Shown here piece after piece: positions 41,188 through 48,539 of a stretch of 64,000 nucleotides of DNA. Made by a program: the position numbers and the translations under genes. Origin of the DNA: Arthrobacter sp. 9AX (GTDB lineage: Bacteria > Actinomycetota > Actinomycetes > Actinomycetales > Micrococcaceae); assembly GCF_902506095.1 (NCBI RefSeq), contig NZ_LR733293.1:3823475-3887474 (forward strand), in the 5' to 3' direction. The notes beneath the pieces were generated by a model. The model saw nothing but the letters and a program-made list of their open reading frames with translations. It was not told where the DNA came from and ran no database searches. The number at the start of each line of letters is the position of its first letter. Positions within the stretch are counted from its first letter, which is position 1.

Positions 41188-41951
41188 CGCTCCACGAACC
41201 TGACCCGGAAACTTTTCCCAGACCGGCCCGGGACCCGGACACCGGAACGCGGCTGCAGGAACTGGTGCTGGGCAGCCAGGATATTGCCGGCTTCCTGACC
41301 GAACTCGCAGTGGTGGCCTCCGCGAGCCTGTCCTCCATGGCCAACAGGGTCCATGCCGGGGTCACCGTCATCCGGCGGAAGCGGCCGCAAGCGGTGGCCA
41401 GCAGCGACGCCGCGGCCCATGCACTGGACGAGCTGCAGAACGGGTTCGGGGACGGTCCCTGCCTCGCAGCCCTCCGAACCCGAAAAACCGTCCTGGTCCC
41501 CGACCTGGCAGAGGAGTGCCGGTGGGCCCAGTACATCGTGGACGCTGCGGAGAAGGGGGTGTGCTCCATCCTCGCCGTGCCGCTGGATCTTGCCGGTGAG
41601 GCAGAAGCCGTCCTGAACCTCTACAGTGGCCGCACCAACGAGTTCACAGCAGACGACGTTTCCACCGCGGAAGCCTTCGCGGAGCAGGCCGCCGGCTCGC
41701 TCCGGCTGGTCCTTCGCATCACCCAGCTCAGTGAAGCGCGGAACGACCTCGCCGTGGCCATGAAGTCCCGGACCGCAATCGACATGGCCGTGGGAGCGAT
41801 CATGGCGGAGAACCGGTGCAGCCGGGACACGGCGTTCAACATCCTCACCAAAGCCTCGAGTTCGCGGAACATCAAACTCCGGGACGTGGCCATCTCTGTG
41901 ATTGCATCCATTTCCGGCGAGCATCAGATCGACACATACTTCGACGAATGA
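41184..41951 (+). CDS. GAF and ANTAR domain-containing protein
   Basis: A 255-residue regulator. GAF residues 28-175 (GFGDGPCLAALRTRKTVLVP, SILAVPLDLAGEAEAVLNLY); ANTAR residues 190-248 (KSRTAIDMAVGAIMAENRCS, DTAFNILTKASSSRNIKLRD). Ends DTYFDE, like the protein at 14607 and the one at 38028. Last of the rightward GAF-ANTAR series. Confidence 0.92.
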   Translation: MTLHEPDPETFPRPARDPDTGTRLQELVLGSQDIAGFLTELAVVASASLSSMANRVHAGVTVIRRKRPQAVASSDAAAHALDELQNGFGDGPCLAALRTRKTVLVPDLAEECRWAQYIVDAAEKGVCSILAVPLDLAGEAEAVLNLYSGRTNEFTADDVSTAEAFAEQAAGSLRLVLRITQLSEARNDLAVAMKSRTAIDMAVGAIMAENRCSRDTAFNILTKASSSRNIKLRDVAISVIASISGEHQIDTYFDE

Positions 41952-42284
41952 CCCTTGCCGGCGGCCCAAAATACTCGTGCTGACGCGGCTCGCGCCGGCT
42001 ACGTGATGAGACTCACTTGCAACAAAGCGTCCAATCGGTTGTGGCGCCTCCATCGCTCTGGGCACTATGGGAAAGCAGGAGCCGACCCTCGCGGGAACCT
42101 CCGGACTGGCCCGTGTGTTTGGTCACATCAGGACATTTCCGGTTGCCATCCCCTTGCAGGGACCTGCACCATGGAAGTACGGGAACACGCTTTCCGGCCT
42201 TGCATAATCTGTCCTCATCGACGAGGACACGGTCCGGGCAAAGAAGATTCCGGACCGCCAACCGCACGAAATGGAAGTTGAATA
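41952..42284. other. 333-base intergenic region
   Basis: No gene, RNA or strong hairpin was recognised. It should contain the promoter of the small gene at 42285. Confidence 0.4.
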
Positions 42285-42482
42285 ATGACGTTCGATGCCA
42301 CTAAATCCGTGACCCTCAAGATCTGGGACAGGTCTGCCCTCCACCACACACTGGATGCCGCAGTCAGCGACCTTTCCGCCCGCCACAACACCACCACCTG
42401 CCGCATCGCGGTCACCTGCAGCGGCCCGAACACCTTCACCCTGAGCGTCCGCGGCGAAGACCGCGCCCTGGCTTCCGTCTAG
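42285..42482 (+). CDS. hypothetical protein, 65 aa
   Basis: A small soluble protein of unknown function: MTFDATKSVTLKIWDRSALH, then an amphipathic helix (DAAVSDLSARHNTT) and two strands (RIAVTCSGPNTFTLSVRGED). It has two Cys, TTC and VTC. Codon usage is normal, GGAAG precedes ATG 42285 and a terminator follows the stop by 16 bases, so the gene is credible. Confidence 0.65.
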   Translation: MTFDATKSVTLKIWDRSALHHTLDAAVSDLSARHNTTTCRIAVTCSGPNTFTLSVRGEDRALASV

Positions 42483-42497
42483 GGAACCACGCGAAGG

Positions 42498-42537
42498 AAA
42501 GCGGACGACGCCGGGACCTCCCGCCGTCGTCCGCTTT
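42498..42537. terminator. terminator between the 65-aa gene and trxB
   Basis: 19-base arms with one mismatch (left begins AAAGCGGACGACG, 42498-42516; right 42519-42537), then ACTTTTGC. Serves both convergent genes. Arms resemble the 36234 terminator. Confidence 0.8.
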
Positions 42538-42580
42538 ACTTTTGCTCGGGTCCTTCGCCCGCCCAACCAGGGACGGGGGG

Positions 42581-43585
42581 TTAGCTGTGGGTTGGTTCCT
42601 CCACCAGGGCGGTGGCGATGCTGTCCGCGTCCTCCAGTGCGGCGAGGTACCGCTCGGCGTCGAGGGCGGCGGCGCAGCCGGTTCCTGCGGCGGTGATGGC
42701 CTGCCGGTAGCGGTGGTCCACCGCGTCGCCGCAGGCAAAGACGCCGGAGATGTTGGTAACCGTGGTGGGTGAGTCCACTTTGATGTAGCCGTCCTCGTCC
42801 AGGTCCACCTGGCCGGTCAGCAGTTCGGTGCGCGGGACGTGGCCGATCGCCACGAAAATACCCGTGGCGGCCTGGTGCCGGGTTTCGCCGGAGCGGGTGT
42901 CCGTGAGCGTCACCCCGGAGACTTTCCCGTCGCCGTGGATGGCGCTGACGGCGGAGTTCCAGGCGAAGGTGATCTTCGGATTGTCCTTGGCCCGCTGCGC
43001 CATGATGCGGGACGCGCGGAGTTCGTTTTTGCGGACGACGACGGTCACGGACTTCCCGAAGCGGGTCAGGAACATCGCTTCCTCCATGGCCGAATCACCG
43101 CCGCCCACCACGATGATGTCCTGGTCCCGGAAGAAGAACCCGTCGCAGGTGGCGCACCAGGAAACACCGTGGCCGCTGAATTTCTTCTCCTCCGCGAGGC
43201 CGAGTTCCTTGTACGCCGATCCTGTGGCCAGAATGACGGCCGGGGCGCGGTGGGTTTCGCCGCCGCCGGTGACCACGGTCTTGACATGACCCTTCAGCGA
43301 AACCTCCGTGACGTCGTCGAAGACTACCTTGGCGCCGAACTTCTCGGCCTGCTCCTGCAGCCCGTCCATCAGTTCCGGCCCCTGGATGCCGCCGGGGAAG
43401 CCGGGAAAGTTCTCCACCTCCGTGGTATTCATCAGCGCACCACCGGCGGTGACGGAGCCGGCAAGCACCAGCGGGGCAAGGCCCGCGCGGGCTGCATAGA
43501 TGGCGGCGGTATATCCGGCCGGGCCGGAACCGATAATGATCAGCTGCTCGGTGGGGGCGTGCTGGTGGTTCGCGTCAATGGTCAC
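42581..43585 (-). CDS. trxB: thioredoxin-disulfide reductase
   Basis: A 334-residue flavoprotein. FAD site: IIGSGPAGYTAAIYAARAG; redox motif CATC in SWCATCDGFFF near residue 146; NADPH site VVGGGDSAMEEA; C-terminal GVFACGDAVDHRYRQAITAAG. Reduces thioredoxin with NADPH. It is divergent from an ArsR gene that has the Cys-x-Cys arsenite motif. Together they suggest possible use in arsenate reduction, but no arsB/arsC is here. The housekeeping copy may be elsewhere. Confidence 0.93.
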   Translation of the reverse strand: MTIDANHQHAPTEQLIIIGSGPAGYTAAIYAARAGLAPLVLAGSVTAGGALMNTTEVENFPGFPGGIQGPELMDGLQEQAEKFGAKVVFDDVTEVSLKGHVKTVVTGGGETHRAPAVILATGSAYKELGLAEEKKFSGHGVSWCATCDGFFFRDQDIIVVGGGDSAMEEAMFLTRFGKSVTVVVRKNELRASRIMAQRAKDNPKITFAWNSAVSAIHGDGKVSGVTLTDTRSGETRHQAATGIFVAIGHVPRTELLTGQVDLDEDGYIKVDSPTTVTNISGVFACGDAVDHRYRQAITAAGTGCAAALDAERYLAALEDADSIATALVEEPTHS

Positions 43586-43668
43586 AGCGGGATTCCTTTG
43601 CTTGGGTTGTTAATGAACAGGCTACTGGGCGTCCCTGTCCAGCCATATCGATGGATGTCAATTTGTTG

Positions 43669-43674
43669 CATAAT
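43669..43674 (+). promoter_or_regulatory. candidate -10 box of a leaderless arsR transcript
   Basis: CATAAT ends 7 bases before ATG 43682, which places the transcription start at the initiation codon. ATCGATGGATGTCAAT at 43648-43663 overlaps the -35 region and resembles ArsR operator half-sites. Confidence 0.45.
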
Positions 43675-43681
43675 GGGGTGC

Positions 43682-44032
43682 ATGACCGCCCTGCAGACCC
43701 TCGAACCCGTGGTTGATGACCCCTGCTGCACTCCTTCGGGAAACGGTGCTTTGAGCGCCCAGGAAGCGCAGCAAAAGGCCCTGGTGTTCAAGGCGCTGGC
43801 CGACCCCAACCGGCTGCGCCTCCTGTCCATCGTCAAAGCCGGGGAGGCCGGGGAGGCGTGCGTGTGCGATTTGACCGAGCCGCTTGACCTCGGCCAGCCC
43901 ACGGTGTCGCACCACCTCAAGGTGCTGGTGGACGCCGGGCTGCTTCACCGGGAAAAGCGTGGCACCTGGGCCTACTATTCGCTGGTCCCGGGCGCGCTCG
44001 AGGACGCCGCCGGACTCCTGGCCACGCTGTGA
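43682..44032 (+). CDS. ArsR family regulator with CxC metalloid-binding motif
   Basis: A 116-residue winged-helix repressor: FKALADPNRLRLLSIVKAGE, then EACVCDLTEPLDLGQPTVSH containing the C-V-C-D-L motif of As(III)/Sb(III)-sensing ArsR proteins, and HHLKVLVDAGLLHREKRGTW. An additional CC pair is near residue 15. ATG 43682 is chosen over ATG 43673 because the latter would overlap the -10 box. Its stop overlaps the GTG of the next gene. Confidence 0.88.
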   Translation: MTALQTLEPVVDDPCCTPSGNGALSAQEAQQKALVFKALADPNRLRLLSIVKAGEAGEACVCDLTEPLDLGQPTVSHHLKVLVDAGLLHREKRGTWAYYSLVPGALEDAAGLLATL

Positions 44033-44874
44033 AGCAGCAGCCCGAAACGGAAGTCCAGCTGCGCGGGCCGCGGCCCGCCAAGCTGACCCGCACGCCACTG
44101 AACGCGATCCCGGCGGCGCTCGTATCGGCGTCGGGATTTCTGCTGTTTGTCCGGGAAGACCGGCTGTCCGGCTTCCTGCTGCTGGCCACGGCCCTGGTGG
44201 TGGCGGGAATCATCAACCGGCGGCTGCTGATCGACCTGGCACTGATCGGCGTGGGGTTGACCGCGATGAGCCTGGTGCCGATCACTACTGACATCAGCAC
44301 CGAGCACATGGCAGTGATGGGTACAGCGATGATCCTGGCTGTCGGGATTCCGTATGCCGTTTCACGGTTCGTTACCAAGGACCACGCCATCCGGTTCCCG
44401 GTCCGGACCGGCCAGCCGTGGACGCGGGCCGAGAAATGGTACCTGCCCGCCGTCCTGGTGATCGGGTACGCGCTGATGCCCGTCTACATGATCCGGACCG
44501 GCGTCTACAACAACTGGCCGGCCGTCAGCGACCCGGACGGCATTGCGCGGCTGTTCCTGGGGACCAACGTGCTGGGCATCTGGGACGAGCTCTTTTTCAT
44601 CTGCACCGCGTTCACGCTCCTGCGACGGCACCTCCCCGACTGGCAGGCCAACCTCCTCCAGGCGGTGCTGTTCACATCGTTCCTGTGGGAACTGGGTTTC
44701 CATGCGTGGGCGCCGTTCTTCATCTTCCCGTTTGCGCTGCTCCAGGCCCGGCTGTTCACCATCACCAAATCGCTGTCCTACATCGTCACCGTGCACCTGC
44801 TGTTCGACTTCGTGCTGTTCCTGGTGCTCATCCACGCCCACAACCGCGAGTGGATCGATATCTTCCTGTACTGA
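44029..44874 (+). CDS. polytopic membrane protein, CPBP-like
   Basis: A 281-residue protein with about eight transmembrane helices. The segment IWDELFFICTAFTLLRRHLP resembles the EExxxR motif of CPBP (CaaX protease/bacteriocin-processing) proteins but has Asp-Glu for Glu-Glu and no immediately following Arg-Gly; LLFDFVLFLVLIHAHN could be the His-containing last motif. So a CPBP relative with doubtful protease activity is the best guess. GTG 44029 overlaps the arsR stop (GTGA), which indicates coupling and possible metalloid control. Confidence 0.65.
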   Translation: MKQQPETEVQLRGPRPAKLTRTPLNAIPAALVSASGFLLFVREDRLSGFLLLATALVVAGIINRRLLIDLALIGVGLTAMSLVPITTDISTEHMAVMGTAMILAVGIPYAVSRFVTKDHAIRFPVRTGQPWTRAEKWYLPAVLVIGYALMPVYMIRTGVYNNWPAVSDPDGIARLFLGTNVLGIWDELFFICTAFTLLRRHLPDWQANLLQAVLFTSFLWELGFHAWAPFFIFPFALLQARLFTITKSLSYIVTVHLLFDFVLFLVLIHAHNREWIDIFLY

Positions 44875-44921
44875 CTTCTTGTGGTCTGGACGTGCGCTGA
44901 TGCCGCGCCCATAGTTGAAGC

Positions 44922-45197
44922 GTGCAGACACCTGACCGTGAACTTGAGGCACTGAGGCAGCGTGCCGCCGCCGGTGACCCGGACGCCGTCGACGAACTCG
45001 TGGAGCATGCCGCCGAGCGCGGGGACCTGGACGAACTGCGTCGGCTGTCCGATGCGGGCAGCCGGGACGCGCTGGACCAGCTGGTCGAAACCGCCGGTGA
45101 ACAGGGCGACCTTGCTGAGCTTCGGCGGCTGGCGGCGTCCGGCAACCAGGACGCCGCCGATGTGCTGGCCGAGCTCGAAGAGGAAAGCGGTTCTTAG
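44922..45197 (+). CDS. small helical repeat protein, 91 aa
   Basis: An acidic all-helical protein made of about 2.3 copies of a 34-residue repeat: DAVDELVEHAAERGDLDELR, DALDQLVETAGEQGDLAELR and a final DAADVLAEL. The layout suggests a Sel1/HEAT-like solenoid that binds another protein. Function unknown. ATG is absent at the start; GTG 44922 is used. It is 12 bases before the SnoaL-like gene. Confidence 0.72.
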   Translation: MQTPDRELEALRQRAAAGDPDAVDELVEHAAERGDLDELRRLSDAGSRDALDQLVETAGEQGDLAELRRLAASGNQDAADVLAELEEESGS

Positions 45198-45209
45198 AAC
45201 GGGGAACCC

Positions 45210-45635
45210 ATGAGTGCAGTTGTAGACAGCTTGGTGGCCGCCCTGAATGCCCACGACCTCGAAGCCGCGGCGGCGCTGATCCATCAGGATTACCACAGCG
45301 AACAACCGGCACACCCGGGCGAAGCGTTCGTTGGGCGGGCCCAAATGCATGCCAACTGGCAGGCGATGCTTTCCGGCATCCCGGACTTCCATGCGGAACT
45401 GGTCCGCTCGGTGGACGATGACGACACTACGTGGAGCGAGTGGTCCTGGACCGGAACCCGGGCGGACGGCCAGGACTTCCAAGTCCGCGGGGTAACGCTG
45501 TTTGAGATAAAGGGTGGCCAGATCGTGGCCGGCAGGCTGTATATGGAGGATGTCGACAAGGCCGGGAGGAACATCGAAGACGCTGTGGAGAGCCTCTCGG
45601 GACAGCGGCCGGAATCCTGGCGCAAGCGAGACTAG
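45210..45635 (+). CDS. nuclear transport factor 2/SnoaL-like family protein
   Basis: A 141-residue cone-fold protein: VVDSLVAALNAHDLEAAAAL, DYHSEQPAHPGEAFVGRAQM and GIPDFHAELVRSV, VRGVTLFEIKGGQIVAGRLY, MEDVDKAG are typical of SnoaL-like small-molecule isomerases/hydratases or binding proteins. Substrate unknown. Probably co-transcribed with the small repeat protein. Confidence 0.85.
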   Translation: MSAVVDSLVAALNAHDLEAAAALIHQDYHSEQPAHPGEAFVGRAQMHANWQAMLSGIPDFHAELVRSVDDDDTTWSEWSWTGTRADGQDFQVRGVTLFEIKGGQIVAGRLYMEDVDKAGRNIEDAVESLSGQRPESWRKRD

Positions 45636-45735
45636 GAAACCTGGCGCAGCAAGCGGCGCCACGAAGGCCGCGCCGTGGCGGAGCCTCATTGTTTCACTGC
45701 CGTTTTGGGCCACCCGCCCTGGCGTCCTAGCCTTA

Positions 45736-45751
45736 CTTAGGTTCACCTAAG
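45736..45751. promoter_or_regulatory. candidate iron box (DtxR/IdeR type) before the penicillin acylase gene
   Basis: CTTAGG-TTCA-CCTAAG is a perfect inverted repeat. It shares about 14 of 19 positions with the actinobacterial DtxR/IdeR box TTAGGTTAGGCTCACCTAA. It ends 13 bases before GTG 45765 and would block transcription initiation. Confidence 0.6.
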
Positions 45752-45764
45752 AAAAGGACTGACA

Positions 45765-47876
45765 GTGCATCCCACTCCCCTGCCAGGTCCGGGCCATGCC
45801 CCTGAGACGTTCCGCGACGCCTGGGGCATCCCCCACTTGCGCGCCGGTTCTGCCGGCGAACTGGCTTTCCTGCAGGGGTACAACGCCGCCACGGACCGTT
45901 CGTGGCAGATCGAGCTGGAGCGATGGCGGTCCGAGGGGCGGACGGCGGAACACCTCGGCGCCGAAGGTGTGGTGTGGGACCGGTTCGCCCGGCAGGCACG
46001 CCTCGACCACACCGCCCGGCGCTGCTTCGCCACCCTCGACGCGGCCACCCAAGGCTGGTGTGCCGCGTATGTGGACGGCGTTAACAAGGCCTTGGAGTCC
46101 GGTCACCGCGGTGCGCCCGAGTTCCGGGACACCGGGACTGCCCCGGAACGGTGGAATCCGTGGACTCCGCTGGGCGTTTTCCTGGTCCACCACATCCTCT
46201 TCAGCACCTTTCCCAACAAGCTCTGGCGGGAGCACGTGGCTGCCGCACTCGGCCCCGAAGCCGTGGAACTCTTCAGCATCGAGGCTCCGGTGTGGGCCGG
46301 CAGCAACGCCTGGGCCGCGGCCGGGAACCTCACGTCGTCCGGGTTTCCGCTGATCGCCGGGGACCCGCACCGGCTGATGGAACTGCCCGGCGTGTACCAG
46401 CAGGTGCGCCTCGCCTGCCCGGAGTTTGACGTGGTCGGGCTGGCTTTCCCGGGCGTCCCCGGGCTGCCGCACTTCGGCCACACCGGGACCGCCGCCTGGG
46501 CGGTCACCAACGCCATGGCCGACTACCAGGACCTGTACGTTGAGCAGCTGCGTTATCACACCGGCAGTCTTCAGGCTCTGGGGCCGGACGGCTGGGAGCC
46601 CGTGCCGGCGCACCACCAGGAGGAGGTCCTGGTGCGCGGCGGCGCGGCCGTGACGGCGGAGGTGATCGAGACTGCGCGGGGTCCGGTGATTTCCGGTGGG
46701 CCCGAGGGCGGCGCGCTGAGCCTGCGCACGCCGTCGCGTTCTTCCGGTTCTCTTGGTTTCGAGGCCCTCCTGCCGCTGTTGCGGAGCCGCACCTCCGCCG
46801 ATGTTGAAACGGCATTGGGCTCCTGGGTGGAGCCGGTGAACTGCGTCCTCGCCGCGGATTCAGGTGGGGACGTGCGCCGGATCGTTGCCGGCAAGGTTCC
46901 GGTCCGCAACCCGGAGAACCGGGTCCGGCCTGTTCCTGCGTGGTCCGCAGAACATCAGTGGACCGGCGAATGGGCGGACCTGCCCAGATCCGGAGTGGAC
47001 GGGCTGGCCGTCAATGCCAACGACCGTGCTGCCGGCGGCGGGGACCTGACCGGCCTGGAGTTTGCCCCGCCCCACCGTGCCCGCCGCATCCGGCAACTGC
47101 TCGAAGAGGCAGGGCCTGGCCTGGACGCTGACACCATGCAGCGCATCCATATGGACTCCCTGCTGGGATCGTGGCCGGCCTTCCGGGCGCTGTTGGAAGG
47201 GCTGGACCTGCCCTCCGGTCCTGCCGGGGATCTGCGGAACCGGCTGCTGGGCTGGGACGGCCGGATGAGCGGGAACAGCAGCGCTGCCGCAGCCTTCGCG
47301 GCGTGGCGTTCGGCCTTGGTCCTCGCACTGACCCGGAGTCCGGCCCTGGCTCCAATCGCAGCACCGCACGGGCACCCACCCTTGTTCGCACCTTGGCTGA
47401 ACCCGGCCGCCCGCGTGGGTTTCGCCGTCGAAACCATCATTGCCAAGGGACACCGCCACGGCCTCGATGCCGGCGACGCGGCCCGGCAGGCCCTGGAAGA
47501 AGTCGCCGCAGCCCACCACGCTGAAACCTGGGGAAGCCGGCACACGCTGCTGCCGCTGCATGGGCTGGCGGACTACCCGTCCACCGGTACCGCCGCACCC
47601 GTCCTGCCGGTCACTCCGCTGTCCGGGGACACCAACTGCGTCCTGTCCACTGAAAGCCTGCCCGGCGTGACGGACAGCTCCTTCCGCGGGCCCGTGGCAC
47701 GGTATGTCTGGGACCTCTCGGACCGGACACGGAGCCGGTGGATCGTCCCGTTCGGCGCTCCGGGAGACCCGAAAAACAGGCATTTCGCGAGCCAGCTGCC
47801 TCTCTGGGCAGCAGGCGACCTCATCCCGGTCGTCACCGACTGGGACCAGCTCACCAAGGAGAACCATGACCACTGA
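45765..47876 (+). CDS. penicillin acylase family protein
   Basis: A 703-residue Ntn-hydrolase. The alpha chain region begins FRDAWGIPHLRAGSAGELAF with the conserved Trp-Gly-Ile-Pro-His; the autoproteolytic junction is VWAGSNAWAAAGNLTSSG, making Ser in SNAW near residue 183 the nucleophile of the beta chain. Conserved DPHRLMELPGVYQQVRLACP and TAAWAVTNAMADYQDLYVEQ follow. No signal peptide is seen, unusual for a family of exported acylases, so it may act in the cytoplasm. Downstream it overlaps a siderophore-type acyltransferase by 11 bases and upstream has an iron-box-like palindrome, which points to siderophore metabolism, as for PvdQ. Confidence 0.9.
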   Translation: MHPTPLPGPGHAPETFRDAWGIPHLRAGSAGELAFLQGYNAATDRSWQIELERWRSEGRTAEHLGAEGVVWDRFARQARLDHTARRCFATLDAATQGWCAAYVDGVNKALESGHRGAPEFRDTGTAPERWNPWTPLGVFLVHHILFSTFPNKLWREHVAAALGPEAVELFSIEAPVWAGSNAWAAAGNLTSSGFPLIAGDPHRLMELPGVYQQVRLACPEFDVVGLAFPGVPGLPHFGHTGTAAWAVTNAMADYQDLYVEQLRYHTGSLQALGPDGWEPVPAHHQEEVLVRGGAAVTAEVIETARGPVISGGPEGGALSLRTPSRSSGSLGFEALLPLLRSRTSADVETALGSWVEPVNCVLAADSGGDVRRIVAGKVPVRNPENRVRPVPAWSAEHQWTGEWADLPRSGVDGLAVNANDRAAGGGDLTGLEFAPPHRARRIRQLLEEAGPGLDADTMQRIHMDSLLGSWPAFRALLEGLDLPSGPAGDLRNRLLGWDGRMSGNSSAAAAFAAWRSALVLALTRSPALAPIAAPHGHPPLFAPWLNPAARVGFAVETIIAKGHRHGLDAGDAARQALEEVAAAHHAETWGSRHTLLPLHGLADYPSTGTAAPVLPVTPLSGDTNCVLSTESLPGVTDSSFRGPVARYVWDLSDRTRSRWIVPFGAPGDPKNRHFASQLPLWAAGDLIPVVTDWDQLTKENHDH

Positions 47877-48471
47877 GACAGCCCTCCCCCTCGATGCCAG
47901 GGACGCCGTGTACGAAGAAGAGCTCCCGGGCCTGGGCCGGCTGCGGCTGGTGGTCATTGCCCCCGAGGCTGATGCGGACCTGATCCACGGTTGGGTGCGG
48001 GAGGAACGCGCCCGGTTCTGGGGCATGGGCTCGATGGGCCGGGACGAAGTGCGGGACATCTACAGCTTCCTGGACAGCCTGGATACCCACCACGGGTACC
48101 TCATGGTGGTGGATGGACAGCCGGCAGGCATCTTCCAGACCTACGAGCCGCAGCACGATCCGGTGGGCGAGGCCTACCCGGCACGCGCGGAGGACACCGG
48201 TATGCACCTGCTCCTCGCCCCGACGGAACGGCCGGTGCAGAATTTCACCGCCACCCTGTTGTCCGGACTGATCCGCTTCCTGCTGTCAGACCCGTCCAAA
48301 GACCGGGTGGTGGCAGAACCGGACGCCCGCAACGCCAAGGCGGTGGGGCGCCTGGTGGGCTTCGGCTTCGAGGCCGGCGCCAAGGTGCAGTTGGCGGAAA
48401 AGGAAGCGCAGCTGGTGTTCCTCACGCGGGCGAAGTTCGAGTCAGGCAGGGGCCGGATAAGCCCCCTGTAG
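47866..48471 (+). CDS. siderophore biosynthesis-type acyltransferase (AlcB/IucB-like GNAT)
   Basis: A 201-residue acyltransferase. VYEEELPGLGRLRLVVIAPE, DLIHGWVREERARFWGMGSM, MHLLLAPTERPVQNFTATLL and DRVVAEPDARNAKAVGRLVG follow the Acetyltransf_8 profile (AlcB, IucB, MbtK), which acylates hydroxylated lysine, diamine or similar siderophore precursors. The W-x-x-x-x-x-A-R-F-W segment is characteristic. Start ATG 47866 overlaps the acylase gene by 11 bases. No NRPS or IucA/IucC gene follows, so substrate and product are open. Confidence 0.82.
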   Translation: MTTETALPLDARDAVYEEELPGLGRLRLVVIAPEADADLIHGWVREERARFWGMGSMGRDEVRDIYSFLDSLDTHHGYLMVVDGQPAGIFQTYEPQHDPVGEAYPARAEDTGMHLLLAPTERPVQNFTATLLSGLIRFLLSDPSKDRVVAEPDARNAKAVGRLVGFGFEAGAKVQLAEKEAQLVFLTRAKFESGRGRISPL

Positions 48472-48539
48472 TAAAGCAACCCCTGGGATTAGGATCGGTC
48501 TAGGGCCCGGCGGAACGCCCTTTTCAAAGGAGTGCTGCG

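Noticed and set aside
46860..48059. 399-codon frame antisense to the penicillin acylase
   Set aside because: No domain motif; the sense gene has conserved catalytic residues.
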